This document shows positions 27,305-36,882 of a stretch of DNA of 64,000 bases, in pieces. A program made the translations under genes and the position numbers. This DNA is from Clostridium_I sp963725425 (GTDB lineage: Bacteria > Bacillota > Clostridia > Clostridiales > Clostridiaceae). The stretch spans positions 274,449 to 338,448 of the forward strand of contig CAVRYJ010000043.1 in NCBI GenBank assembly GCA_963725425.1. The letters run 5' to 3'. Positions within the stretch are counted from its first letter, which is position 1. The number at the start of each line of letters is the position of its first letter. The notes under the pieces were generated by a model. It searched no databases and was not told the origin of the DNA. It worked only from the letters and a program-made list of their open reading frames with translations.

Positions 27305-29905
27305 TTATTGTGTGTTTTCCTGATTATAAAGTGCTTCTACCTCTTCATCCGTTAATGCAGTATTATATATGGCTACATTGCTAAATTTAGCAGATGATAT
27401 ATCCGGGTCTCCCCAAATATTACCACTTCCTACTCTAACATCTGTCATCTTAGCTAGAAAATTATTTGTAAAACATGCTGATAAATCATTTGTTGCTTTA
27501 CCAACTTCATTACCGTTTAAGTATACAGCGATGCCTCGGGAATTCACTGTATACGTTACATACTGCCATGTATTTGCTGTTAATGGTGTTGAAATATCCG
27601 TTGCATCCGCCCATTCTCCATTAGAATTAATTCTGGAATATAGATTTGCACTTATTCTTGTAACCGGATATTGGTTTTGACCCCCTCCATTTGCTTCAAA
27701 TAATGCACTATTTTCCATATAATTAGGATCTGTTTTATCTACATTTACCCACATACCTATTGTATACCCTTCTGTTGTTATTCCATTGAAAGTGTCACTT
27801 GGCAATTCAAGATAATTAGCTTTTATAGCCCCGGCTACATTTATAATCTTAAGTACATTACCTCTGCTGTCGTCTTTAACAATTGATGCTGAACCTACTA
27901 AAGTTGCATCTCCTGATTTACTTCCACTGTTTAAAGTTTCTGTGGTTGATCCGTTTACCATATTAAAATTATATTTATAAATCGGTGTTACATTAAGTTT
28001 ATCTAACTTTCCCTTAACTGTTACTGTGAAAGTTTTAGTAGTTACTACTTTACCTTTAGATATTTGAGCTGTTAGCGTAACATCCACATCACTTCCAACA
28101 CGGTTTACTCCCCCCTTACTATCAATAGCACTTGTATTGCTTGAAGACCACGAAATTGATGTATCATAAGCACCTACTGTAGGTACTATTATATTTGATT
28201 TTGTACTACTTGGAATTTTATTTTTTAAAGCATTACCTGCATACTGGACTGCTTTACTACTGTTCAAATCCAATTTACTTCCCCAAATACATTGGTTATT
28301 GCTACCAACAGCACTAAATGTCATTACTTTAGATACATATTCAGATTCATCCTGTTGTTTAAAGAACACACCTTTGTAAGTTATACCATTAATAGTAATA
28401 TTCATGAAATATGAACCACTTTTCATGCTCCAAGTACCAGTGGCATCACCAGTTATTGTGTGATTTTTCTTTAATTTAACATTTAACGTATCCAGCATTG
28501 TAGCGCTATTAGAATTACCTTGATTAACAAATTGATAGTAACCAACAACCTCATCATCTGAATATCCCTTTTTAGAAATGGTGTCACCACTATATTCATA
28601 GGGTGCCACTACAGGCCATCCGTCTTCATTTATAAACATCTGATGTACTCTAACTTCATGTCCTTCTGTACCATTATCAAATCTTGTATGATACACAATA
28701 TACATTTTCCCGTCTGAATCAATAAATGAGGTATTACCTCCAGGAGATCTATATCCTGTGCTTATACAGTCAAATTTATAGTTGCCCATAAGTTTAATAC
28801 CACAATAAGCATTATCTATATTTCCTGGTAGTGTAGCCTTATTTCCCATTGCATCCATATAAGGACCATCTGGTGTAATTGATCTAAACATTCTCATATT
28901 ATATCCACCATTTGCAGCTAAACCTGCATAAGATACATATAAGTAATAGTATCCCGTTGTTTTATCATATACAACACAAGAACCCTCACCTGATCTTGTA
29001 TATCCACCTGATATTTTAGTTCCAAAATATCTATCAGTAGAATTGCCACCTTTTGTAGTTCCATCTTTTCCTGGATATATTGGCTTGCCTGTTTTTTCAT
29101 TCATTTTGAGGATATAGATTCCACCGGACCAAGAACCATATGTCATCCAAAGAGTTCCATCTTTATCATAAAATAAATCTGGATCTATAGCATTGGGAGA
29201 ATAACTTGTATTATAATCCCCACTACTTGTAAACCAATTAGAATTTGTTCCTGTTAATATACCATTGTCAATAAGTGCTTCAATATTGGTATTAGTATAT
29301 TTAGTATTTGTTTTACTTCCTTTATCATATGCATCTCCACTACTGAAACCTGAATATACAACGGTATCTACATAAGTATATGGACCCTCTATATTTTGAG
29401 ATATGGCATAACCTATACATGAACGCTTATAAGTAGAAGATGTACAATAATATATCATATATGCCCCTTTTGTTCCGCCATTGTTAATATAATCTTTATT
29501 CCAAAAAACATAAGGAACCCATACAGCATATCCCCCTTTGCTATCGGAATCGTTTTCACCAGCCCAAGCAAAAGAACCAGCTAAATTTTTTGATAAATCC
29601 CCATATAACGCGTTACCCGGCGTGATATATGAATTTGTGAATTTAGTCCAGTTTTGCAAATCTGTAGACCTGGCTGCTTCTATATGAGACCCGAATACAT
29701 AATATGTGTTACCAGATTTTACGATAGAAGTGTCATGAACAGATACTCTTTCTTTTGCCTTTATGGGCGTTTTATTCTCAACACTTGTATTTGCTTGTAC
29801 CCCTTGTGGTTCTCCTTTGGCAAATGAAGTACTTGATCCAGTAAACACAGCAATCATCATTCCAGTCATTAAACATGATGTCAACTTTTTTAATCGTTTT
29901 CTCAT
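27305..29905 (-). CDS. Secreted endo-alpha-1,5-L-arabinanase, GH43, with Ig-like and LamG domains
   Basis: The 866-residue exoenzyme has a signal peptide (residues 1-30, ending TSFAKG). The GH43 five-blade propeller (about 52-440) has the base Asp58 in SVHDTSIV, AIDPDLFYD and the general-acid Glu in SGEGSCVVYD. An arabinanase C-terminal barrel (about 450-560), an atrophied bacterial Ig-like domain (about 565-645; SWSSSNTSAID) and a LamG/concanavalin-like domain (about 650-862) follow. It would cut arabinan outside the cell, supplying the import and GH51 genes at 2018-18825. Two palindromic operators precede it. Confidence 0.93.
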   Translation of the reverse strand: MRKRLKKLTSCLMTGMMIAVFTGSSTSFAKGEPQGVQANTSVENKTPIKAKERVSVHDTSIVKSGNTYYVFGSHIEAARSTDLQNWTKFTNSYITPGNALYGDLSKNLAGSFAWAGENDSDSKGGYAVWVPYVFWNKDYINNGGTKGAYMIYYCTSSTYKRSCIGYAISQNIEGPYTYVDTVVYSGFSSGDAYDKGSKTNTKYTNTNIEALIDNGILTGTNSNWFTSSGDYNTSYSPNAIDPDLFYDKDGTLWMTYGSWSGGIYILKMNEKTGKPIYPGKDGTTKGGNSTDRYFGTKISGGYTRSGEGSCVVYDKTTGYYYLYVSYAGLAANGGYNMRMFRSITPDGPYMDAMGNKATLPGNIDNAYCGIKLMGNYKFDCISTGYRSPGGNTSFIDSDGKMYIVYHTRFDNGTEGHEVRVHQMFINEDGWPVVAPYEYSGDTISKKGYSDDEVVGYYQFVNQGNSNSATMLDTLNVKLKKNHTITGDATGTWSMKSGSYFMNITINGITYKGVFFKQQDESEYVSKVMTFSAVGSNNQCIWGSKLDLNSSKAVQYAGNALKNKIPSSTKSNIIVPTVGAYDTSISWSSSNTSAIDSKGGVNRVGSDVDVTLTAQISKGKVVTTKTFTVTVKGKLDKLNVTPIYKYNFNMVNGSTTETLNSGSKSGDATLVGSASIVKDDSRGNVLKIINVAGAIKANYLELPSDTFNGITTEGYTIGMWVNVDKTDPNYMENSALFEANGGGQNQYPVTRISANLYSRINSNGEWADATDISTPLTANTWQYVTYTVNSRGIAVYLNGNEVGKATNDLSACFTNNFLAKMTDVRVGSGNIWGDPDISSAKFSNVAIYNTALTDEEVEALYNQENTQ

Positions 29906-29947
29906 AATAACAACTTCCTAACTTTTATTAATATTTTTATTTATGTC

Positions 29948-29985
29948 TAAACTAATTAGTTTAATGCTTTCTAAAACGTTTTAGA
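29948..29985. promoter_or_regulatory. Tandem palindromic operators upstream of the arabinanase gene
   Basis: Two perfect 16-bp palindromes lie side by side: TAAACTAATTAGTTTA (29948-29963) and TCTAAAACGTTTTAGA (29970-29985). The second, with a central CG, resembles a LacI/CcpA-type (cre-like) site. They are 43-80 bp upstream of the start codon. The binding proteins are not identified. Confidence 0.6.
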
Positions 29986-30146
29986 TTTTCTAATTAATAT
30001 TATATGGTAACCTTTACATATAGTCAACATATACCCTACGACTTATTATGACATACTTGTACATTATTAACAAAAATACATAAAAGCAGCGTAGATATAT
30101 TGGATTTGAACAAATATATCTACGCTTATGCTATTTGCAAAAACTT

Positions 30147-30587
30147 TTAACTTTTAACTTTTAGCTTGTCACTATCATCTACTTTTATATCTATTTCCAA
30201 ACTTGTTGTTGGAACTTTTTGTCCTGATATATCCATATTATACGTTACACATGCCTTACCACCGTTTTCATCAACATCTATCTTTATATCTATTGTATAT
30301 GTTTCTATCTGCAAAGTTCCATAAGGTGTATCATACATAGATACACTTTTTTTATCTTTGGAGAACTGCATTTTAGCGTTAGTAGTCCCCTTTCGCATAA
30401 GAACTAATTCATCAGATTTTATCTTTAAAGTTGTAGTAGTACCTTCCATTCCTGATATTTCTGTCTCCTCATAACGAGCATAAAAGGTTCCATCCTTTAT
30501 ATAAAAGTTACCAGGAGTAACCACAGAAATAGGATCTTTATCTCCAGCTTGCATGCTAGATATACTTATAACAGCTTTCTTATTCAT
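30147..30587 (-). CDS. DUF1934 (YwiB-like) beta-barrel protein
   Basis: The 146-residue protein begins with KKAVISISSMQAGDKDPISV and has FYARYEETEISGMEGTTTTLKI, matching the DUF1934 lipocalin-like family of Firmicutes. Function is unknown. It follows ddl by 10 bp with AAGGAGAATAGG as ribosome site, so they form an operon. Its last codons lie in a family-B repeat remnant (30135-30165), which may have replaced the native C-terminus. Confidence 0.8.
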   Translation of the reverse strand: MNKKAVISISSMQAGDKDPISVVTPGNFYIKDGTFYARYEETEISGMEGTTTTLKIKSDELVLMRKGTTNAKMQFSKDKKSVSMYDTPYGTLQIETYTIDIKIDVDENGGKACVTYNMDISGQKVPTTSLEIDIKVDDSDKLKVKS

Positions 30588-30597
30588 CCTATTCTCC

Positions 30598-31629
30598 TTA
30601 ATTATTATTTCTCTCTACTGCAAAGCATATAAGTTCAGTTATCAATTCCTTATATGTCTTTCCTGCTGCATCCCACATCTTTGGATACATACTTATTTTA
30701 GTAAATCCAGGAATAGTATTTACTTCATTTAAGTATACTTCATTAGTATCCTTATCTACAAGAAAATCTACCCTTGCCATACCCGCGCAATCCAAAGCAC
30801 TATAAATCTTCACAGCAAGTTTTCTTATATCATCAAGTTCTTTATGGTTCATATCTGCTGGTATTAAAATTCTTGATTGTGCATTTTCATATTTTGCTTC
30901 ATAGTCGTAAAATTCTTTTGCAGGAAGAACTTCGCCTGGAACAGCTGCTACTGGATTGTCGTTACCAAGCACAGCTACCTCAACTTCTCTTGCATTTATA
31001 GCTTCTTCAACTAAGACCTTTCTGTCATATTTTAGAGCCTCTTCAAGCCCATTTATTAATTCTTCCCTATTATGAGCTTTTGTTATACCAACTGAAGAAC
31101 CACTATTTGAAGGTTTTATGAATAAATCATAACCTAATTTTTTTTCTATTATATTTATTATATTTTCTTTATCTTCTCCATATTTTGCTGATGTTACTAC
31201 AACATAGTCAGCTTGTTTTATATCGAAATGTTCAAGTACATATTTTGCATACACCTTATCCATGCATACAGCTGAAGACATAACGCTTGGTCCAACACAA
31301 GGGATACCTAAAAGCCTGCACAGGCCCTGCACCGTTCCATCTTCTCCACATAGTCCATGAAGCACTGGGAAAACAGCATCTACCCCTCTATTAAATAAAA
31401 TCTTTTGTCCTTCTGTTGATTTATAGTACTCATCTTTTTCCCACTCACCACTTTCTATTTTTTCAATAGTTCCAGTATATTCGATCCATTCACCATCTTT
31501 TGTTATCCCTATAGGACAAACCTCATATTTTGTAATATCTATATTTCTTAATACAGATGCTGCCGACGCTCTTGAAACTTCATGTTCAGTTGATTTTCCA
31601 CCAAATAATATAGCTATTTTTTTCTTCAT
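30598..31629 (-). CDS. ddl: D-alanine--D-alanine ligase
   Basis: The 343-residue ATP-grasp enzyme makes D-Ala-D-Ala for peptidoglycan. Visible motifs are ILFGGKSTEHEVSRASA at the start, PVLHGLCGEDGTVQGL, FIKPSNSGSSVGI, and the metal-site VNTIPGFTKISMYPKMW near the end. I chose ATG 31627-31629, which has AAGGAGAGA upstream; the frame continues 26 codons further up without a ribosome site. Confidence 0.95.
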   Translation of the reverse strand: MKKKIAILFGGKSTEHEVSRASAASVLRNIDITKYEVCPIGITKDGEWIEYTGTIEKIESGEWEKDEYYKSTEGQKILFNRGVDAVFPVLHGLCGEDGTVQGLCRLLGIPCVGPSVMSSAVCMDKVYAKYVLEHFDIKQADYVVVTSAKYGEDKENIINIIEKKLGYDLFIKPSNSGSSVGITKAHNREELINGLEEALKYDRKVLVEEAINAREVEVAVLGNDNPVAAVPGEVLPAKEFYDYEAKYENAQSRILIPADMNHKELDDIRKLAVKIYSALDCAGMARVDFLVDKDTNEVYLNEVNTIPGFTKISMYPKMWDAAGKTYKELITELICFAVERNNN

Positions 31630-32001
31630 ATCAAATCTCTCCTTATAAAAATTTCCTTTTCGCCCATTGATTGCTGTCATTAATCCATTTTCGAGTACAA
31701 GTTTCACTGTTTATAGTTTAATAATTTTCTTGCATTTTATCAATGAGTTATCTTCAATATATATTTTACGTCATATAACTGAAAAAGAAAGAGCCACAAA
31801 GCCATGATTTTTATGTATTTGTGGTTCAGAGTTTTATAATATTTATTTTAAACATTGTTATTCTAAGTGGAATGAATGAATTTATAATTATATATTGCAG
31901 TGTAAATTATATATTTGAATAAGTTATTCTGTATTTAAGTACCTTATAGTGTATAATTAAATAGTATTGTTACAGTTAATTTTAATTGAAAGGTGAATGT
32001 G
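31630..32001. other. Divergent intergenic region between ddl and the UgtP-like gene
   Basis: No gene was seen. A 10-bp stem (GAGCCACAAA / TTTGTGGTTC with one wobble) lies at about 31788-31828. It is not positioned to terminate either divergent neighbour. Confidence 0.35.
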
Positions 32002-33144
32002 ATGCGAGCTTTAATACTTTCAGTATCAGCAGGTGGCGGCCATATGAAGGCATCACTTGCACTAAAAAATTATATCATGCAATTTGAACCAACTTCAGAT
32101 ATTGAAATATTGGATACAATAAGATATATAAATCCACTACTGGATAAATTGATAATTGGTAGTTATTTGCAAACCGTAAAAATGACCCCTTCGATTTTCG
32201 GAAAAATATACAAATTCACTGAAAAAGATGAGGGTTTAAGTTCTGTTACAAATAAATTTAATGAGCTTATGGCTTATAAATTATTACCAATTATTGAAAA
32301 TTATAAACCGGATATAATAATCTGTACCCATCCATTTCCAACACAGATGGTTTCAATATTAAAGCAAAAAAATAAGCTTAATATACCTATGATTTGTATA
32401 CTTACGGATTATGCTCCACATAATTCTTGGATACATCCAAATGTTGATTCATATATCGTTTCTAATAGTGATATGAAAGAGGAAATGGCATTAAGAGGAG
32501 TATCCAGAGACACTGTTTTTGATTTTGGTATACCTGTTAGTTCAGATTTTTTCCTTGAATACGACAGAAATGAAGTACTCCCAGAACTAGGTCTAGACCC
32601 TTGTAAAAATACAATTATGATTATGGGTGGTAGCCTTGGAATAGGCAAAATAGCTCGGGTATATTCTCAACTTTCAAAACTTACTACCAACGTACAAATA
32701 ATTGTGATTGCAGGAAGCAATAAAAAGTTATATTCAGAACTTATGAACTTAAAGGAATACTCCACTGTTACTACAAGAATATTAGGATTTTCCGAAAATA
32801 TAAACAAGTATATGCAGTGCAGTGATCTTCTTATAACAAAACCTGGTGGTCTTACTATTACAGAGGCTCTGATTTGTAGTGTACCACTTGCTCTCTTCTC
32901 CGCAATTCCAGGTCAAGAAAAAAAGAATGAGGAATTTTTACTAAAACATAAGCTTGCTATAACTTTAAAAGATGGCAATAATTGCATAGAAATAATAGAA
33001 AATCTAATGTCATCGCCTAAAAAGCTTCAGGAAATGAAAGATAATTGCAGAAAATTTTCAAAACCAAGCTGTGGTCGTGATATCTTCAATTTAATAAATG
33101 AACTTATTAAAAAAAGAGAAATAGCCATTATGAGAGAAGAATAA
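32002..33144 (+). CDS. MGDG-synthase/UgtP-like glycosyltransferase (GT28)
   Basis: The 380-residue protein opens with ALILSVSAGGGHMKAS, the MGDG_synth domain hallmark. It has the GT-B donor-binding segment DLLITKPGGLTITEALICSVP near residues 270-295. Relatives transfer a sugar from UDP-glucose or UDP-galactose to diacylglycerol, giving membrane glycolipid. The ATG at 32002-32004 is preferred, with AAAGGTG upstream. It is convergent with spoIIR. Confidence 0.85.
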   Translation: MRALILSVSAGGGHMKASLALKNYIMQFEPTSDIEILDTIRYINPLLDKLIIGSYLQTVKMTPSIFGKIYKFTEKDEGLSSVTNKFNELMAYKLLPIIENYKPDIIICTHPFPTQMVSILKQKNKLNIPMICILTDYAPHNSWIHPNVDSYIVSNSDMKEEMALRGVSRDTVFDFGIPVSSDFFLEYDRNEVLPELGLDPCKNTIMIMGGSLGIGKIARVYSQLSKLTTNVQIIVIAGSNKKLYSELMNLKEYSTVTTRILGFSENINKYMQCSDLLITKPGGLTITEALICSVPLALFSAIPGQEKKNEEFLLKHKLAITLKDGNNCIEIIENLMSSPKKLQEMKDNCRKFSKPSCGRDIFNLINELIKKREIAIMREE

Positions 33145-33149
33145 TTCAA

Positions 33150-33340
33150 TCAGTTAAAAGTTAATCAAGACTTTTATGCTATTACAGAAAAGTCAGAAAT
33201 CAAAAGGTGCTGTCTCAAAATAGAAATTAAATTCTATTTTGAGACAGCACCTTTGATAACATCAAAAGAGTAATATTTATATATTTGATATTTTAAAACC
33301 CTGTATTTAACTTGTCCATTATCCCTTAACTGTTAACTTT
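33150..33340. repeat. Family-B repeat remnant enclosing a terminator
   Basis: The ends CAGTTAAAAGTTAA and TTAACTGTTAACTTTTT are inverse complements. The right end overlaps the spoIIR stop at 33319. A strong terminator lies inside. Confidence 0.5.
33203..33254. terminator. Bidirectional terminator between the UgtP-like gene and spoIIR
   Basis: A 23-bp perfect stem starts AAAGGTGCTGTCTCAAAA, with a 6-nt loop and short A/T flanks. It serves the convergent ends of both genes. Confidence 0.8.
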
Positions 33341-33986
33341 TTAAAAAATTCTTCTATTAAGTCTACTATTTTAAATTTTACTACTATTTTATTGCTATTT
33401 GCTTTAGAATTATCAACCATATTATATTCTTCTTTGGTAAGAACTTTCTTCATCTCATTCTGTGTTTTTTCTACTTCAACATTACCCTTTGTAATATCTG
33501 TAAAACATAATGGAGGAAACATTACACACCACCAATTATGACCTTTTGCTGAACCAATCAATATTCTATATGCATCATATTTACCTTCTGGGAGTGTTAT
33601 AGTACCATAGGTTTTTATAGGAAAAGAATCTCTACTGAGTTCAGTCTTAACTCCATAATTATATCCATTTTCCTTCACCACATTCTGGGCTATCATATCT
33701 ATATCCCTGTTATATTTTAGAAGCAATCGCTTTGATTCACTAACACTGCTACTTTTACTCATCTTAGGAGCTATAAATGCTAGTACCTTATCCCTTACTT
33801 TTAACTTTAATGCCTGATCTTCATTAGAATCACTATTAGCTAAAACGTGAAATCTTATTATTTTACTTGCTATACTTTGCTGATAACTATTAGCTACATT
33901 ACTATCACCATATACCTCACCCTTACTGTAGCTTAACATTAGCAGTGCTACTAGAAAAAAACTATAATAACTAGAAATTTTCTCAT
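33319..33986 (-). CDS. spoIIR: Stage II sporulation protein R (start separated by a 1-nt frameshift)
   Basis: SpoIIR is secreted from the forespore and triggers SpoIIGA to process pro-sigma-E. The body shows RFHVLANSDSNEDQALKLKVRDKVL and GSAKGHNWWCVMFPPLCF, both diagnostic. The true start appears to be ATG 33984-33986 after GGGGGGAG, encoding MRKFLVIIVFF. That frame stops after 11 residues because a run of seven A (plus-strand 33955-33961) is one short; an eighth gives FLVALLMLSYSKG, completing the signal anchor. A broken spoIIR should block sporulation, so a base-calling error is plausible. Confidence 0.9.
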
Positions 33987-34015
33987 TTTTCTCCCCCCAA
34001 CAACATTATATTTCT

Positions 34016-34044
34016 AATTATTTCCATATTGTTGTTTTATATTC
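34016..34044 (-). promoter_or_regulatory. Possible sigma-F promoter of spoIIR
   Basis: The minus strand reads GAATA, 14 bp, then GGAAATAATT, close to the sigma-F pattern (GYATA, about 15 bp, GGNNANANTR). It is 30 bp upstream of the start. spoIIR is a known sigma-F target in Bacillus and Clostridium. Confidence 0.4.
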
Positions 34045-34231
34045 ATATATATGGGGGTAATTATAAAAAAAGTTCTTATCCGATGGCTGCCAGTTCTAGT
34101 ACTCCCATCCTCTTGCAGTTGGCGTAAAGATCAGCTACGTCCCTGGATAATAAATTATAAGAGTCCTGTCTACTTCCAATTTGTATAAATTTGATCATAT
34201 ATGTCAATGATAACTTACAGAGGTGGTTATA

Positions 34232-34631
34232 ATGAAAGATATGTTCTATTTCAAGTATCCAAGAACATTAGAGGAAAAGCGCACCATAAAAGTTGGAATA
34301 TGTTGTTTTATTCTATTGGAATTCGGTGTTTTATTTACAGCTATAAATAATCATTCATACTTTACAATTTACTTGCCACTTTTATCTATTATAGCTCTTG
34401 CATTCCTTTTTATATTAGCTTCAATTAGAATATATGAACTTTGCATCTATTTTAGTGCTGAATATGTTTTGTATATAGTTCAAGAGGAAGATACCTTACT
34501 GAAAATTTCTGAAATTTTTTGCCAGAGTGTAACCCTTGGAAAACTGTCGCAATTATAAAAAATAAGAACAATATAAATGGTTCGATTTTTTGGGTGAAAA
34601 GTTATTAATACCAATACGGAGATCAAATTGA
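34232..34631 (+). pseudogene. Small membrane protein with C-terminal LysM-like domain, frameshifted
   Basis: Two hydrophobic segments (about residues 22-42 and 47-67) precede YIVQEEDTLLKISEIFCQS, the start of a LysM fold. The written frame stops at 34558. Two single-base additions, one near 34524-34530 and one in the run of six T at 34586-34591, give CNPWKTVAIIKNKNNING and then FLGEKLLIPIRRSN. That is the expected LysM ending (...G..LLIP). ATG 34232 has GAGGTGG upstream. The role is unknown; it could be a YneA-like envelope protein. Confidence 0.6.
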
Positions 34632-34750
34632 AAAGTTCTGCCAAAATAAAAAGGTTTCAATGATTTTTAGGCAGACCTTACAAATTATCATTATTTTTAA
34701 TTCAATACAAAATACAGTAGTATAATAGCTAGCTATTTTTTAAATATACA

Positions 34751-35593
34751 CTATAAAGTTCTTGTAATATATACTTCCTCATAGCTATCTTTCATGTGAA
34801 GGAAACACATTTGAGCTGTTAACATATCCTCAAAAAAAGCAAATATAGTAGGCCCACTTCCACTCATCATAGAGCCCAGAGCTCCATATTTTATCATTTC
34901 TGTTTTTATTTCTTTTAGCACCGGATATTTTTTTAAGGTGATATTTTCAAGTAAGTTTCTCATATTGCTACTTACGTATCTTAAGTCATCTTTATCCATG
35001 GCACGGATTAAGTCTTCTGTATGAGGATGCCTGTAACTTTTTGTTAAATCGAAATTTTTGTAAACATCTTTAGTGGACACACCAAAATTTGGTTTTACTA
35101 AAACCACTATTTTATTTTTGAAGTGCTTTAGACTCAAGATCTTTTCGCCTATACCTTCACATAACGCAGTTCCACCTACAATGCAATAAGGTATATCAGC
35201 GCCAATTCGAACCCCCAGTTCCATAAGTTTTTTATCAGATATTGCAATTTTGAAAAGTTTTCTCATACCCTTCAGGACCGCAGCACCATCAGTACTTCCT
35301 CCTGCTAGACCTGCTGCTACAGGAATATTCTTTATTATATGAATATTTATGCCTGCTTTGATATGATAAGTATCCATAAAAAGCTTAGCTACTCGGTATA
35401 CAATGTTTCTCTCATCTGTTGGTACATACTGTTTATTACAAGTTATATTTATACCTTTGCAAGCCTTATTTAAATGTATTAAATCATACAGATCTATAGA
35501 TTGCATTATCATCTTTAATAAGTGATACTCATCTTCTCTTTTATCAACTACATCTAACGATATGTTAATCTTCGCATAAGCCTTTAATAGCAT
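34751..35593 (-). CDS. ispE: 4-diphosphocytidyl-2-C-methyl-D-erythritol kinase
   Basis: This 280-residue GHMP kinase of the MEP isoprenoid pathway phosphorylates CDP-ME. It begins with KAYAKINISLDV and has the ATP-binding PVAAGLAGGSTDGAAV and the C-terminal GSMMSGSGPTIFAFF. ATG 35591-35593 follows TTGGAGGAAG; the longer reading from 35635 is rejected. It lies downstream of argB and the SPOCS gene. Confidence 0.94.
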   Translation of the reverse strand: MLLKAYAKINISLDVVDKREDEYHLLKMIMQSIDLYDLIHLNKACKGINITCNKQYVPTDERNIVYRVAKLFMDTYHIKAGINIHIIKNIPVAAGLAGGSTDGAAVLKGMRKLFKIAISDKKLMELGVRIGADIPYCIVGGTALCEGIGEKILSLKHFKNKIVVLVKPNFGVSTKDVYKNFDLTKSYRHPHTEDLIRAMDKDDLRYVSSNMRNLLENITLKKYPVLKEIKTEMIKYGALGSMMSGSGPTIFAFFEDMLTAQMCFLHMKDSYEEVYITRTL

Positions 35594-35641
35594 ATTTCTT
35601 CCTCCAAAATAATTTAAAATAAAATCAATCACCAAATTGCC

Positions 35642-36518
35642 CTATAAAATCATTGTTCCTACACCTTCATCAGAAAATATTTCTAATAATAGAGCGTGAG
35701 GAACTCTTCCATCAATAATATAAGTTTTATGAACCCCACCATTAACCGCTTCTCTGCAACAATTTATTTTAGGAATCATTCCACCAGTAATTATATTTTC
35801 CTCAATTAACTTTGGTATTTCTTCTACCTTAAGCTCAGATATAAGTGAAGTTTCATCCTTTTGATCATTTAAAAGTCCTGGTACATCAGTAATTAGAATG
35901 AATTTTTCGGCCTTTAATTTAACACTTATTTTAGCAGCTGCTAAGTCCGCATTAACATTATATGTTTTTCCATCAGTTTGCCCAAGGGCTACTGTTGAAA
36001 TAACAGGAATATACCCACCACTTAAGCAGTGCTTAATGATATCATCATTTACTTCAACCACATCTCCCACATATCCTATATCTTCTCTACTATTTATTTC
36101 AAGTTTTTTGCTTTTAAAAGATTAGCATCTATCCCACATAAGCCTACAGCTTTTCCACCATTTCTATCAATCAATGACACTATATCTTTATTTACTTTTC
36201 CCGCAAGCACCATTTGTACCACATCCATAGTTTCTTGATCTGTTACTCTAAGTCCATTAACAAATTCGCTTTTTTTCCCTATTTTGGCCAAAAACTCATT
36301 AATATCTGGTCCACCACCATGAACAAGTACAACTTTAATACCAACAAAATTCAATAAAACTATATCCTTGATGACTGTATCCTTTAATTCTTCATTAATC
36401 ATTGCATTTCCGCCATACTTTATTACAATAGTCTACCATTATACTCTTGTATGTAAGGCAATGCCTGACTCAAAATATTTGCCTTTTGTATATTTGCAGC
36501 GTTATTACTGTTAAACAA
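35642..36518 (-). pseudogene. argB: Acetylglutamate kinase with two frameshifts
   Basis: ArgB phosphorylates N-acetylglutamate in arginine synthesis. Three consecutive frames join into a normal kinase of about 292 residues. The first part (TTG 36516-36518 with AAGGGGG upstream) reads NIQKANILSQALPYIQEYNG. The middle has IKYGGNAM and VLVHGGGPDINEFLAKIG. The last runs from GDVVEVND to DEGVGTMIL. The joins need one base near 36431-36437 and one in the run of six T at 36104-36109. An arg gene between ispE and a sporulation gene is unusual. Either it is decayed or the assembly is wrong. Confidence 0.85.
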
Positions 36519-36696
36519 AATAATGCCCCCTTGGTATTAGTTTTAAAGTTTGCACTAAACTTTCATATAATATAATGCAATCATTAAGTAATATTTATAA
36601 ACTACAAAAACATTATACCAAAAAATAATTTATATGTGCAGTTTTTATAATAATATCTAATCCATAAAATTAAAATGCTACTCTTCGGTATTTTCA

Positions 36697-36844
36697 AAAA
36701 AATAGCAAGCCAGTATGGAGGTCTATTTTGCATCATATTGAGTCGATAGATCCCTTTGATAGCTAAAGCTATCAAAGAAATCCGCCTCCTTATGTGACGC
36801 AAAATAGGCCTTACACTTTTGACTTGTTATTTTCTTGATTGTGC
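36697..36844. repeat. Family-A MITE-like repeat, copy 5
   Basis: The ends are AAAATAGCAAGCCAGTATGG and TTTGACTTGTTATTTTCTTG. It has the same orientation as copy 1. The middle holds a perfect palindrome, TTTGATAGCTAAAGCTATCAAA in part, so the whole element can fold into one long hairpin. It lies between argB and the SPOCS gene. Confidence 0.75.
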
Positions 36845-36882
36845 CTTATAAAAAAAGTAACATTTTATTAAAACAATATTAA

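Noticed and set aside
30047..30065. TACTTGTACATTATT upstream of the arabinanase as an AraR operator
   Set aside because: Only one half of the palindrome matches; too weak to call.
36602..36802. 66-codon minus-strand ORF in the argB-SPOCS gap
   Set aside because: It lies largely within the family-A repeat and lacks a ribosome site.
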